Origin: Methyloversatilis sp.
Lineage (GTDB): Bacteria > Pseudomonadota > Gammaproteobacteria > Burkholderiales > Rhodocyclaceae
Length of the DNA: 47,899 nucleotides
Assembly (NCBI RefSeq): GCF_030696805.1
Contig: NZ_JAUYRO010000068.1
Span: 1 to 47,899 of the forward strand
Direction of reading: 5' to 3'
Shown here: piece after piece, positions 7,787 through 17,443 of the stretch
How positions within the stretch are numbered: the first letter of the stretch is position 1
How the letters are laid out: every line of letters starts with the position of its first letter
Program-made: the position numbers and the translations under genes
The notes under the pieces: model-generated
What the model was told of the DNA's origin: nothing
What the model saw: the letters and a program-made list of their open reading frames with translations, nothing else
The model's database searches: none

Positions 7787-9907
7787 ATGGAGTTCTTCTT
7801 CAGACTGTTCAGCATCGGTATCTTTCTGGCCGGGTTTGCAGCGCTCGGATTCTTCTGGCATCGCAGAAAGCTGGCGGGCGCCGACTCGGCCTCGGTGCCG
7901 GCGGACTTCGCCGCCTTCCTGCCGCAATGGTTCAGGCAGCATTTCGTGGCGCTCATCGTGGGCGTCATCGCAACCTGGATGCTCGATGTCCTCGGAAGCG
8001 CCATCGTGCTCGGGATCTGCGGCTGGCTGTGGTTCAAGCCCAAGGGTGCCGAAAAGGTGACCTACTCGAAGGAAAAGGATCTGAAGAAAAAGGCCGACGA
8101 AGCGGCCGAGCAATGGCTGCAAAGCCTCGGCCCGACCCATGCGGCGCGCGTGCCGGTCATCGATGCCCTGTTCACCGAACGGTCGCAGACGCTTGATGTG
8201 AGCCACTACTCCACCTGGCAGTACGCGGGCGAGAACGACCGCTGGATGGACGCCTACTACTGGACAACCGTCAGCCGCAGCCTGGCGGCCATGGACAACA
8301 AGGAACGCGAGTTCCTGCGCATCGCCGAACTGCTGAACAGTTCGGCTGACGGCAAGAATCCGCTCTACCGTGGCTGGCGATTTGCGCTGGTGTGGTCACA
8401 GGGCAAGGGAACCAGCGGCGCGTCGCAGTGGAATCTGGGCAATGCAAACAACGAGGCCAAGACACCGCGTCAGGCGCTCGACCATGCGGTCGAGCGACTC
8501 CATTTTTCGGTCGACAACGTCATCACGAAAATCCTGAGCCATCTCGCCGAACTGAAGGGCAAGCCCGATCTGCCGGCCGGCATCCTGGAGCTGGTGCAGG
8601 AAGCCAGCGACCAGTTGATCGGCGGTGGCAGCACCTGGCTGCGGCCGGCCGACATCGGCAAGACCGTGTTCGCTGCATCGGGCGATTTCCCGCTCCACAT
8701 CGGGTCGTTTGCCGACGGCACGCCGCTGACCTATTCGGGGGAAGGATCGATGGTCACCATCGCACCGCCCGGGTCGGGCAAGACGCAGTGCAACGTATTT
8801 CCGAATCTGCTGGCCTGGGCCGGGCCTGCGGTGGTGCTCGACGTGTCGGGTGACATTTACGAGAACACCAGCAAATGGCGCGCCGAAAACGTCGGGCCGG
8901 TGTTCCGTTTCAATCCGCTCGAACCGGACCAGAGCCACCACTACAACCCGCTCGCCTTCGTGCGCAGCGCACCGGAATTCATCTGGGAGGACGCGCGCCT
9001 GCTGGCAGACATGATGATCGTGCCGAGCGGCGCCGCCGATCCGTTCTGGGAGAACGAGGCACGCACCGTGCTGTGCGCGGCCATCGCCAACGTGTGCTAC
9101 CAGAACCCGCCCGAAAAGCGTCCGATGCATGCGGTGCTCGACGTGATGTTCGGCGGCGAGGCCTGGAACACCATGATTCTGGAGCTGACGACCGCGGTGG
9201 ACGTGCGCGTCATGATGCAGACCGCCACCGCGCTCGGCGAAATGCCGGAAAAGACCCGCTCCAGCGTGCTGCAGACGGCTCGTTCCAGCCTCAACGCATG
9301 GACGGGCGAGCGCGTGGCGCGCATCACCGATCGCTCTGACTGGAGCCCGGAAGATCTGCGCAGCGGCAGCAACCCGACCATCTACATCGTCGTGCCGCCC
9401 AATGCAGTCGAATCCTATCTGTCGCTGCTGCGCGTGTTCATCGGCCAGCACATCCGCATGCTGACCGGCGGCAAGGTTCCGGCGCGCGGTTCGGCACCGA
9501 TCCTGATCATGCTCGACGAGCTGCCGCGCCTGAAGGAAATGCCACCGGTCGATGAAGCGCTCAACATCGGCCGCAAGTACGGGCTGCGGCTGTGGATGTT
9601 CGCGCAGAGCGTGGGGCAGTTGCGCAACGCCTACAAGAACGCCGATGGCATGCTGGGAAGCTGCGCGGTACGCATCTTCATGAACCCGACCGGCGCCGAC
9701 GGCCTGGCCGAACGGCTGTCGGACGAGATCGGCTTCGTCGATGCGCTCGATGGTTCGCGCAAGAAGCTGGTCGAAGCGTCGGAACTGGCCGGACCCAACT
9801 ACCGCGAACAGCAGATCGTGCTCGGTCTGGCGACGCGTCCGGCCAAGGTCAGCAAGGACTATGCGTGGCGCAACGAAGGCCTGAAGGCGCGCATGGGCAG
9901 CGTATGA
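7787..9907 (+). CDS. VirD4/TraG-like type IV coupling protein (orphan)
   Basis: A 706-residue membrane-anchored ATPase. Hydrophobic segments at about residues 4-24 and 51-83 anchor the N-terminus. A soluble stretch of some 240 residues follows before Walker A, PPGSGKT (Gly329-Thr333). Walker B is ILIMLDE (Asp577, Glu578) and is followed by the LPRLKEMPPVDEALNIGRKYGLR segment conserved in VirD4/TraG. Such proteins recruit DNA or protein substrates to a type IV secretion channel. The ATG at 7787 has GGGAG about 10 bases upstream; a longer frame lacks membrane segments and covers the promoter. The inserted region between anchor and ATPase is longer than in standard VirD4. No relaxase, VirB or other transfer genes occur in the window, so the substrate and channel are unknown. 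A coiled-coil protein gene follows 37 bases downstream, probably cotranscribed. Confidence 0.87.
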   Translation: MEFFFRLFSIGIFLAGFAALGFFWHRRKLAGADSASVPADFAAFLPQWFRQHFVALIVGVIATWMLDVLGSAIVLGICGWLWFKPKGAEKVTYSKEKDLKKKADEAAEQWLQSLGPTHAARVPVIDALFTERSQTLDVSHYSTWQYAGENDRWMDAYYWTTVSRSLAAMDNKEREFLRIAELLNSSADGKNPLYRGWRFALVWSQGKGTSGASQWNLGNANNEAKTPRQALDHAVERLHFSVDNVITKILSHLAELKGKPDLPAGILELVQEASDQLIGGGSTWLRPADIGKTVFAASGDFPLHIGSFADGTPLTYSGEGSMVTIAPPGSGKTQCNVFPNLLAWAGPAVVLDVSGDIYENTSKWRAENVGPVFRFNPLEPDQSHHYNPLAFVRSAPEFIWEDARLLADMMIVPSGAADPFWENEARTVLCAAIANVCYQNPPEKRPMHAVLDVMFGGEAWNTMILELTTAVDVRVMMQTATALGEMPEKTRSSVLQTARSSLNAWTGERVARITDRSDWSPEDLRSGSNPTIYIVVPPNAVESYLSLLRVFIGQHIRMLTGGKVPARGSAPILIMLDELPRLKEMPPVDEALNIGRKYGLRLWMFAQSVGQLRNAYKNADGMLGSCAVRIFMNPTGADGLAERLSDEIGFVDALDGSRKKLVEASELAGPNYREQQIVLGLATRPAKVSKDYAWRNEGLKARMGSV

Positions 9908-9944
9908 AACCGGGCCATGGCGGCCAGTCAACCGGAGTGACCCG

Positions 9945-10862
9945 ATGAGCCATCCCGACTATCGGCTTGAACTGGAACGGCTTGCGATACAGCGCGGTGT
10001 GCTGTTGAACGAACTTGCGATTTCACGGCAGGCTGCCGAGCTGGCACCGCACCCCGGCCATGAGATCGTACCGTCGTCGCGCGTGCCGGAAGTGATCACG
10101 GCCGATATCGCGCGGGTTGACGCGCAGATCGAACAGACGACGAAGGACCTGGTGCTCGCCCGACAGGAGCTGAATGAACTGGTCAAGGTCGATGAAGAAC
10201 GGCAACGCCTGGAGAGCTTTGCAGTGCTGGCGGAGAACGCTGCAAAGATCATTGAACCGGACCTGCCGCCAACGCTGAACACCGAGGTTCAGATCGCACC
10301 CGGCATCAACACCGATCAGGCCTTTCAAGCCGCGGAAACACCCAGTCCGCTGGATGCCATGCTGATGATGGGGGCACTTGCAGCGGGTGTGCTGACGTCG
10401 AAGCAGCAGGAAATCAAGGTGCCGGAGGCACCGCAGCCGGCCGAGCTGGCGCTTGAGCCGTCGCAGCAGCCTGTCGCACCGCAGGAACGAAGTCTTTCGG
10501 AGACGGGCGTCCATGAGCTGCCCGGCGGCGCAACCTTTCAGGAACAGCCTGCCGCAATTCTCGCGATGTCGCAGCAGGTCCGGATGGATGTCGCCCCGGC
10601 CATCGCAGCCATCGACGAGAAGTACGAACAGAAGAAGCAGGAACTTGACGGCAAGCTTGCCACGCTGCAGGAGAAGTTCGACGAGCGCCATGCCGACAAG
10701 AGCGCCGACGAGAAGCTGGCGCTTCAGGCCAAGCTCGACAAGCAGTTCGAGGAATTGCGCGCACAGCTCGAAAAGGCGCAGGAGCAGGAGCGGCAACGGG
10801 CGCTCGACGCGCAGGCCCGGCAGATGGCCGACCTCGCCAGGAACCGTGACGACGGCCGGTAG
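9945..10862 (+). CDS. Coiled-coil protein of unknown function
   Basis: A 305-residue protein I do not recognise. Residues about 1-90 are charged and helical. Residues 135-150 form one moderately hydrophobic stretch (PLDAMLMMGALAAGVLTS), perhaps a weak membrane or packing helix. Residues about 150-210 are rich in Pro, Gln and Glu and likely disordered. Residues about 220-305 form a strongly charged coiled coil (EKYEQKKQELDGK and similar heptads). There is no signal peptide. The ATG is preceded by CCGGAG. Its position directly after the coupling-protein gene on the same strand suggests a functional partner, for instance a substrate adaptor or scaffold, but nothing in the sequence proves that. 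Confidence 0.8.
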   Translation: MSHPDYRLELERLAIQRGVLLNELAISRQAAELAPHPGHEIVPSSRVPEVITADIARVDAQIEQTTKDLVLARQELNELVKVDEERQRLESFAVLAENAAKIIEPDLPPTLNTEVQIAPGINTDQAFQAAETPSPLDAMLMMGALAAGVLTSKQQEIKVPEAPQPAELALEPSQQPVAPQERSLSETGVHELPGGATFQEQPAAILAMSQQVRMDVAPAIAAIDEKYEQKKQELDGKLATLQEKFDERHADKSADEKLALQAKLDKQFEELRAQLEKAQEQERQRALDAQARQMADLARNRDDGR

Positions 10863-10892
10863 CGACGCAAACCGATCCGGTGGCTGGCGCCG

Positions 10893-12584
10893 TCAGACGT
10901 AGGACACGCACGGTTTGCCGGGCATCACCGTCTGCGCCCGCAGCAGCGCATCGGTCAGATTGCCGGCAATGTTCTCCTGGCCCAGCTGGTCGGCGAAGCC
11001 CGAGCGACGGATCAGCGAACCCGGCTGTTCGTTCAGGTCGCACAGGATGAGCGTGGCGCCGCGCCGGGCGAGGTTGCGCTGCAGCGTCTGCAGGATGTCC
11101 AGCCCAGTCGTGTCCACGCTGATCACCTTTTCCAGGTCGAGGATGACCGCGTCCGGGTGACCGTCCTGCATCAGCAGCAGGTTTTCCAGCTTGTTGGCGG
11201 CGCCGAAGAAGAGCGAGCCGGTCAGCCGGTAGGCCAGGATGCGCGGCGTGCCATCGGGCCGGGCGAGCGCCTCGACGCCGTAATGTTCCTCCAGCGGCAG
11301 GCGCTCGATGCGCGTCAGGTCGGACATGCGGTAGATGAAGAACAAACTGGCCAGCGCCATGCCCAGTTCGACCGCCAGTGTCAGGTCGAACACCACGGTG
11401 ACGAAGAAGGTCGCCAGCAGGATGGTGCGATATGGCGTCGAGTAGCGCGCCAGTTCCTTCGGCGCGAAGGCGTGCCATTCGCCCATGTTGACCGCCACGA
11501 CGACGACGATGGCCGACAGTGTGGCGAGCGGAATGTGGCTGGCCAGCGGCGCCAGCGCCAGCACGATGATCAGCAGCACGCCGGCGTGGATGATGCCGGC
11601 CACCGGCGTGCGGCCGCCGGTGCGCACATTGGTCGCGGTGCGCGCAATGGCGCCGGTGGCGGCGAAACCACCGAACAGCGGGGCGGCGACATTGGCGATG
11701 CCCTGCGCCATCAGTTCCTGGTTCGGGTCGTGCCGGTCGTCGATCTGGCTGTCGGCGATGCGCGCCGACAGCAGCGATTCGATGGCGCCCAGCAGCGCGA
11801 TGGTCAGTGCCGGTGCGATCAGCTTGCCGAGCAGGCCGAACGACAGCGCCGGCAGGCCGATGTCCGGCAACTCGCTTGGAATGCCGCCGAAGCGGCTGCC
11901 TATGGTGTCGACAGGAAGCTGGATGAAGGCATTCACCGCCGTTGCGATGACCAGCACCGCCAGCGGACCGGGCAGGCGACGCATCCACGCCACCTGCTTT
12001 GCCAGCTGGTTCCAGCCCAGCAGCACGGCCAGCGACGCGCACGACAGCGCGAGCGTGGCGCCGTCGAGCGTCGGCAGCGCCCGATAGAGCGCTTCCATCT
12101 TGCCGAAGAACTCGCCCGGCAGGCTGTCGACACGCAGGCCGAGGAAGTCCTTGATCTGCGATACGAAGATGACGACCGCGATGCCGTTGGTGAAGCCGAT
12201 GACGACCGACAGCGGGATGAAACGGATCATGCTGCCGAGCCGGAACGCGCCCATGGCAAGCAGCATGACGCCGGACATCATCGTGGCGATCAGCAGGTTC
12301 TGCACGCCGTAGTCGACGACGATGGCGTAGATGATCGGTATGAAGGCGCCGGTCGGACCACCGATCTGCACCCGCGAGCCGCCCAGCGCCGAAACAAGGA
12401 AACCGGCGACGATGGCGGTCCAGATGCCGGCGGTCGGCGACATGCCGCTGGCGATCGCGAACGCCATGGCCAGCGGCAGCGCGAGCACGCCGACCGTGAT
12501 ACCCGCCGACAGGTCGCCCGAAAATTGCCCGCGGTCATAGCCGCGCAGCGTGTCAAGCAGTTTGGGTCGGAACTGGATGTTCAT
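10893..12584 (-). CDS. SulP/SLC26-family anion transporter with STAS domain
   Basis: A 563-residue inner-membrane transporter. Residues about 15-425 form the multi-spanning SulP core with the characteristic start (RGYDRGQFSGDLSAGITVGVLALPLAMAFAIASG), GGPTGAF and an AESLLSARIAD-like helix (ESLLSARIADSQIDDRH). Residues about 440-550 form the cytoplasmic STAS domain (AVILDLEKVISVDTTGLDIL), which usually regulates transport. Family members import sulfate, bicarbonate or dicarboxylates; the substrate cannot be assigned. The ATG at 12584 is preceded by GGAG at six to nine bases and gives the standard N-terminus. The gene stands alone, converging with the coiled-coil gene on its left. Confidence 0.94.
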   Translation of the reverse strand: MNIQFRPKLLDTLRGYDRGQFSGDLSAGITVGVLALPLAMAFAIASGMSPTAGIWTAIVAGFLVSALGGSRVQIGGPTGAFIPIIYAIVVDYGVQNLLIATMMSGVMLLAMGAFRLGSMIRFIPLSVVIGFTNGIAVVIFVSQIKDFLGLRVDSLPGEFFGKMEALYRALPTLDGATLALSCASLAVLLGWNQLAKQVAWMRRLPGPLAVLVIATAVNAFIQLPVDTIGSRFGGIPSELPDIGLPALSFGLLGKLIAPALTIALLGAIESLLSARIADSQIDDRHDPNQELMAQGIANVAAPLFGGFAATGAIARTATNVRTGGRTPVAGIIHAGVLLIIVLALAPLASHIPLATLSAIVVVVAVNMGEWHAFAPKELARYSTPYRTILLATFFVTVVFDLTLAVELGMALASLFFIYRMSDLTRIERLPLEEHYGVEALARPDGTPRILAYRLTGSLFFGAANKLENLLLMQDGHPDAVILDLEKVISVDTTGLDILQTLQRNLARRGATLILCDLNEQPGSLIRRSGFADQLGQENIAGNLTDALLRAQTVMPGKPCVSYV

Positions 12585-12771
12585 GAAATCTCCGCATCGA
12601 AAAGGATTGCCATGCGATGTGCGGAGAAAGTCGCCCGCGACCGGCATGCTGCAGCGCCACCCAGCGCCGTGTGGGCGTCAGCAAGGTGGCGGGTCGGGAA
12701 GTGGGCATGCGTCGATTCTCAGCCCGGGGCGCGGGCTTGTCCAGCGCGACCGGCCTGACGCGGCGCCAGGC

Positions 12772-13602
12772 TCAGTGCCCGCCCCGACGGCTTCGTCGCG
12801 TCAGGCGGGAAGCGATCAACGCCAGACCCGCCAGCAGGCCGGCCCATGCGGAGGGCTCCGGCACGGCGGCCGCGTGGGCGGTTTCCGCTGCCCAGTAAGA
12901 CGGCAGCGTGTCCCACGGGTTGTCGCCCCGGTCATCGGTGACATAGACGTGGCCAATGTTGTGCGCCCGCGCCGTGTCGATGACGGCGCGCATCGCGTCG
13001 GCATCCGCCACGTCATAGATCAGATGCGCGAAACGCGAGGCGTCGTGCACCGCGGTCCACGCATCCGGCTGGTAGCCGGCGTATTCGGCGGCCGGACTTT
13101 CGAAGGTGACCAGCACGTCGGCGGTCGCCAGCCAGGACTCGGGCGTCTGCGTGCCAGGGTTGGCGACGATGTGGTTACGCTCGAAGCCGCCCTTGATGTA
13201 GGCGTGCAGCGACTGGTAATAGCCGAGGTGCTGCGCGAGATTCGACACCTCGTCGAGAAAGATGCCATCGACGCCGTACTGGGCGTAATAGAGGTCGATC
13301 TCGGCCTTCACCAGCGCTTCGCTGCGCGCGCCATAGCCGGTGTACACATAGCCGATCAGGCGACCGCCGGCCGCCTGGAAGGCATTTGCCACGGCTGCGT
13401 AGTCGCCGTCAAAGGCCGCACCGGGGCCGCTGTCGGGGTTCAGGATGGCGGTGATTGCCACGTCCGGCGCGGCCTCGGCAAGCGTCTGCCAGTAGGCGAC
13501 GCCATCATCCACCGGATAGAAGTAGGCGGGTACCAGCAATTCGAGGGCGTGGGCGGTGTGACTGCTGAACATGATGAAGGCGCTGGCGATGAGCTTTTTC
13601 AT
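12772..13602 (-). CDS. Spherulin-4 family protein with PEP-CTERM sorting signal
   Basis: A 276-residue exported protein. Residues 1-19 are a signal peptide ending in AHA. Residues about 20-240 resemble the spherulation-specific family 4 TIM-barrel domain (LLVPAYFYP at the start, GYVYTGYG, DGIFLDEVSN, IVANPGTQTP), a group related to glycoside hydrolases that act on galactosaminogalactan in fungi. The Asp-Glu pair in FLDE is a candidate active site. Residues 247-276 form a PEP-CTERM signal: VPEP, a hydrophobic helix and a basic tail (RRSRRGG), so the protein should be processed by an exosortase and placed at the cell surface. No exosortase gene is in the window. Enzymatic activity is a family-based inference. 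Confidence 0.88.
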   Translation of the reverse strand: MKKLIASAFIMFSSHTAHALELLVPAYFYPVDDGVAYWQTLAEAAPDVAITAILNPDSGPGAAFDGDYAAVANAFQAAGGRLIGYVYTGYGARSEALVKAEIDLYYAQYGVDGIFLDEVSNLAQHLGYYQSLHAYIKGGFERNHIVANPGTQTPESWLATADVLVTFESPAAEYAGYQPDAWTAVHDASRFAHLIYDVADADAMRAVIDTARAHNIGHVYVTDDRGDNPWDTLPSYWAAETAHAAAVPEPSAWAGLLAGLALIASRLTRRSRRGGH

Positions 13603-13658
13603 GACGACTCCGGATCGGGCGATGCAGAGATCATCCGGTCATTGTGCGGCCTTGTCGA

Positions 13659-16637
13659 TCAAAGCGGCTGCGGCCCCTGTTCGAGGAAGGCTTCGAACGC
13701 CTCGGCGGTGAGCGGACGGGCGAACAGATAGCCTTGCGCATAATCGCAGCCAGCCTGGGTCAACAGGTCGCGCTGTCCGGCAGTTTCCACGCCTTCGGCG
13801 ATCACCTTGATGCCCAGCTTGTGCGCCATGACGATCATTGCCTCGCACAGCGCCAGCTCGCTCGAATGCGGCGCCAGGCCCTGCACGAACGAGCGATCGA
13901 TCTTCAGGTAATCGATGGCGAACTTGTTCAGATAGGACAGCGACGAATAGCCGGTACCGAAATCGTCCAGCGACACCTGGACATGCGCTTCGCGCATGCG
14001 ACGCAGCTTGTCGAGCACCTGCGCATCGGCGTCGAGCAGCGTGCCTTCGGTGATTTCGACCGTGACCAGTTCGCCGGTCGCATCGGCCTGAAGGAGCACA
14101 TCGACGATGTCGGGATACTGCGACTTCTTGTTGCGGAACTGCACCGGTGACTGATTCACGCTGATCTGCACCGGTTCGTCGAACTGCTGCTGAAGATAGA
14201 GCGCGAAGGCCAGCGCGGTGCGCGCGATCCAGTCGCCCAGCTCCATGATGAGGCCGGTCTCTTCGGCAATCGGAATGAAATCGGCCGGCGAAACGATGCC
14301 CCGCTCCGGGTGATTCCAGCGGATCAGCGCCTCGGCTTTGCGTGTCTGCCCGGTCGCCAGATCGACGATGGGCTGATACTCCATGTAGAACTGCTTTTTC
14401 GCGATGGCCTCGTGCATGTCGCCGACCAGACGCATGCGCTTTTCCGCACGCTGCTGCATCGACGGCGTGAAATAGCTGAGACGGTTGCGGCCCAGATGCT
14501 TGGCGTCATACATCGCCTGATCCGCCTGCTTGAGCAGATCTTCGATGCAGCGCGCGTCATGCGGATAGAGCGTGATGCCGATCGAGGCCGTCACGTAAGC
14601 CAGTTCCGATTCGAGATGGAAAGGGCGCTGCAGGGCGTCGAGAATGTTCTGCGCGATGCGCTCAGCCGTGCCCATGTCGTCTAGCCCGGACACGACAATC
14701 GTGAATTCGTCGCCGCCCAGACGGGCCACGAGATCGGTCTCGCGCAGACAGGACGACAGGCGCTGCGCCGCCAGCTGCAGCAGCAGGTCGCCGCGGTGGT
14801 GACCGAGCGTGTCGTTGATTTCCTTGAAGCGGTCGAGATCGATGAACATGACCGCCAGCGGCTGACCGGTGCGGCGCGACTGGCGTATCTCGTGATCGAG
14901 CCGGTCAAGCAGCATGAGCCGGTTGGGCAACTGCGTCAGTGCATCGTAATTGGCCTGACGCCAGATGATGTCCTCGGTCTTCTTCTTCTCGTTGATGTTG
15001 CGCACGATGCCCAGCAATGCTGGCGCACCCTGGAAGATGAAACGCGAGGCGATCAGTTCGATCCAGACGACCTCGGAACCGCCTTTGCGCAGGAACTTGG
15101 CCTCGTATTGACGCACCGGTTCGATGGCACCGCTGATGCGCTGGACGAAGCGTTCGGTCCACAGTTCGAGAAAGTCCGGGTGCACGATCTGGTCGAAGGG
15201 CAGGCCGGTGAATTCATCGGGCGCGTAGCCCAGCATCTGCGGCAGCGCCGGGTTGCTGAACACGAAGCGGAAGTCCTGCGACACGAACACGCCGTCGGCC
15301 ATCGCATTGAGCAGCGCGCGGTGGCCGAACTCGGCGGCTTCCAGTTCCATCAGCACACGCCGGCGATCGGTCACATCGGTGTGCGTGCCGACCATGCGCA
15401 GCGGCTCACCTGCGTCATCGCGGCTGACGATCTTGCCGCGATCGAGTATCCAGCGGTACGCACCGTCCTTGCAGCGCACGCGGTGCTCGTTGATGAAGGA
15501 CGCCGTCTCGCCGCGCAGGTGTGCCTGCACATCCGCCATCACCGACGGCATGTCATCCGGATGCACGCGCGACGACCACTCGGACAGGTCCGAGCCGATC
15601 TCGTGCTCTTCGAAGCCCAGCATGCTTTTCCAGCGCCGGCTGAAGAAAACGGTACTGTCGCGAATGTTCCAGTCCCACAGTCCGTCGCCCGAACCTTCGA
15701 TGGCAAATTTCCAGCGGATTTCGCTGTCGAGCAGTTTCTGCTCGGCGCGCCGTTGCGACGTCAGATCGCGCCAGGTGGTGATGAACACCCGGCGGCCCTG
15801 CATCGTCAGCGCGGTGAGCAGCACTTCGATGACCAGCGTGTCGCGGTAAGGACTGCAGATGGCCCACTGGAAACGGTGGCTGCCTTCGCGCGCAGCGATG
15901 GCATTCATTTCCAGGGCCTTCTCGGCCGAATCGCGCCCGTCCGGCTGCCGCCGCGGTGAAATGTCGGCCGGGCTGAGAGCACGGATTTCGTCCCGATGCG
16001 GATAACCGAGCATTTCCATGGCTGCCGGATTCCAGTCGAGGAACACGCCCGACGCAGGATCGAGCAACAGCATCGGATCGGCGATCTTGTCGAACAGCAG
16101 CTTGAAGCGCCTGTCGTCTTCGGCGATCAAGGTGACGTGCCTGAGCGCGCGTATCAGCTCGAACTGGTCCATCACCATCCGGGCCAGCGCCTGCAGCTGG
16201 CTGATCGCATGCGCAGTGAGCTGGCGGGGCTGACGATCGGCGATGCACAGCACGCCGAGGGCGCGGCCGTCGTCGGCCCTGAGCGGCACGCCGGCATAGA
16301 AGCGCAGCCCGAGCGGGCCGGTGACCAACGGGTGTTCCCGCTCGACCGGCGACTCGAGGGCGTTTTCGACGATGTAGGGACCGTCCTGCTGGATGGCGGA
16401 CGAGCACAGGCCGTGGCAGCGCGGAATCTCGCGTACATCGAGGCCATGCGCCGACTTGAACCACAGACGGTCGGCATCGACCAGGGTGACGAGGGCCAGC
16501 GGCACCTGCATGAGTTCGGCGGTCAGCGCGGTGATGTGGTCAAAACGCTCATCGCGCGGCGTATCGAGTATGTCGTAGCGCCTCAGCGTGTCGAGACGTT
16601 TCGACTCCTCATCAATGGACGTATCCCTGTCGTGCAT
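13659..16637 (-). CDS. GAF-PAS-PAS-PAS-GGDEF-EAL cyclic-di-GMP signalling protein
   Basis: A 992-residue cytoplasmic sensor without membrane segments. In order: a GAF domain at about 25-170 (with the typical RYDILDTPRDERFDHIT lead), three PAS domains at about 180-300, 310-435 and 445-570, a GGDEF domain at about 575-735 and an EAL domain at about 750-985. The GGDEF motif is intact (RLGGDEF), and so are the EAL residues (EALIRW, VNQSP, EITEG, DDFGTGYSS, YLKIDR, AEGVE). It could therefore both make and degrade cyclic-di-GMP; which dominates cannot be told. The ATG at 16637 has only a weak ribosome site. Cyclic-di-GMP commonly controls surface polysaccharide, which fits the nearby PEP-CTERM and glycosyltransferase genes, but no direct link is shown. 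Confidence 0.95.
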   Translation of the reverse strand: MHDRDTSIDEESKRLDTLRRYDILDTPRDERFDHITALTAELMQVPLALVTLVDADRLWFKSAHGLDVREIPRCHGLCSSAIQQDGPYIVENALESPVEREHPLVTGPLGLRFYAGVPLRADDGRALGVLCIADRQPRQLTAHAISQLQALARMVMDQFELIRALRHVTLIAEDDRRFKLLFDKIADPMLLLDPASGVFLDWNPAAMEMLGYPHRDEIRALSPADISPRRQPDGRDSAEKALEMNAIAAREGSHRFQWAICSPYRDTLVIEVLLTALTMQGRRVFITTWRDLTSQRRAEQKLLDSEIRWKFAIEGSGDGLWDWNIRDSTVFFSRRWKSMLGFEEHEIGSDLSEWSSRVHPDDMPSVMADVQAHLRGETASFINEHRVRCKDGAYRWILDRGKIVSRDDAGEPLRMVGTHTDVTDRRRVLMELEAAEFGHRALLNAMADGVFVSQDFRFVFSNPALPQMLGYAPDEFTGLPFDQIVHPDFLELWTERFVQRISGAIEPVRQYEAKFLRKGGSEVVWIELIASRFIFQGAPALLGIVRNINEKKKTEDIIWRQANYDALTQLPNRLMLLDRLDHEIRQSRRTGQPLAVMFIDLDRFKEINDTLGHHRGDLLLQLAAQRLSSCLRETDLVARLGGDEFTIVVSGLDDMGTAERIAQNILDALQRPFHLESELAYVTASIGITLYPHDARCIEDLLKQADQAMYDAKHLGRNRLSYFTPSMQQRAEKRMRLVGDMHEAIAKKQFYMEYQPIVDLATGQTRKAEALIRWNHPERGIVSPADFIPIAEETGLIMELGDWIARTALAFALYLQQQFDEPVQISVNQSPVQFRNKKSQYPDIVDVLLQADATGELVTVEITEGTLLDADAQVLDKLRRMREAHVQVSLDDFGTGYSSLSYLNKFAIDYLKIDRSFVQGLAPHSSELALCEAMIVMAHKLGIKVIAEGVETAGQRDLLTQAGCDYAQGYLFARPLTAEAFEAFLEQGPQPL

Positions 16638-16867
16638 GCTGAATGTGTATTGCCTGCCCCGTTGACGGTTCTTTCCCGCGCGCCTGCCGCCGTTGTGCCA
16701 TTCAGAAGGACATCAGACGACGGATCCGCACAAACTGCCGGCGTTGCCCGGGTGACCCGTGGAACGAAATATGCCGGTGCAGTTCAGGCGCAAAGCGTCT
16801 CGTGCAATCATTATCGGAAAAATTTCACGCTTCCTTGAACGGCTGCATCGGGTGTTGCGTTGTGAAA
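16638..16867. other. Intergenic region upstream of the GGDEF-EAL gene
   Basis: These 230 bases lie between two minus-strand genes. I see no supported gene, hairpin or repeat. The stretch around 16800-16840 is locally AT-rich and may contain the promoter of the GGDEF-EAL gene, but no consensus elements stand out. Confidence 0.4.
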
Positions 16868-17443
16868 CTACTCGAGCAGTCGATCGACACCCAGCAGGGT
16901 CAGCACGCCCAGCGTGGCAAAGATCGTGGCAGCGATGCCGTGCACGAGCTTCATCGGAATCTTCGCACCGAAGCGGTCGCCGACGAACACCGCCGGCACA
17001 TCGGCGATCAGCATGCCCAGCGTGGTCCCCATGACAACGAGCAGCGGACTGGCGTAGTGCGCCGCCATGGCGATGGTGGCGATCTGCGTCTTGTCGCCCA
17101 TTTCGGCCAGGAAGAAAGTGACCAGCGTGGCGCCGAACACGCCGAAGCGCGCGGCGACCTTCGTTTCCTCCTCCTCGATCCGGTCCGGGATAAGCGTCCA
17201 GATGGCCATGCCGATGAAGGACAGACCGAGCACCCAGCGCAGCACTTCCGGGCTCAGCACCGAGGTGATCCAGCCGCCGAGCGCGCCTGCCAGACCGTGA
17301 TTGACCAGCGTCGCGCACAGGATGCCGGCGATGATGGGCAAAGGTTTCCTGAACCGTGCTGCCAGAATGAAGGCCAGCAACTGCGTCTTGTCGCCGATTT
17401 CGGCCAGTGCGACCACGCCGGTCGACACAATGAAGGCTTCCAT
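16868..17443 (-). CDS. GDT1/UPF0016 (TMEM165) family cation exporter
   Basis: A 191-residue integral membrane protein with about six membrane segments in two homologous halves. Each half carries the family signature: EIGDKTQ near residue 15 and EMGDKTQ near residue 113. A charged loop (PDRIEEEETKV) joins the halves. Bacterial members (MneA, MntX type) export manganese, and related proteins move calcium or manganese against protons. The ATG at 17443 begins just before the first motif; the longer frame adds only a low-complexity leader. The leader was searched by eye for a yybP-ykoY manganese riboswitch and none was recognised. The gene is divergent from the DCC-COQ7 gene. Confidence 0.93.
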   Translation of the reverse strand: MEAFIVSTGVVALAEIGDKTQLLAFILAARFRKPLPIIAGILCATLVNHGLAGALGGWITSVLSPEVLRWVLGLSFIGMAIWTLIPDRIEEEETKVAARFGVFGATLVTFFLAEMGDKTQIATIAMAAHYASPLLVVMGTTLGMLIADVPAVFVGDRFGAKIPMKLVHGIAATIFATLGVLTLLGVDRLLE

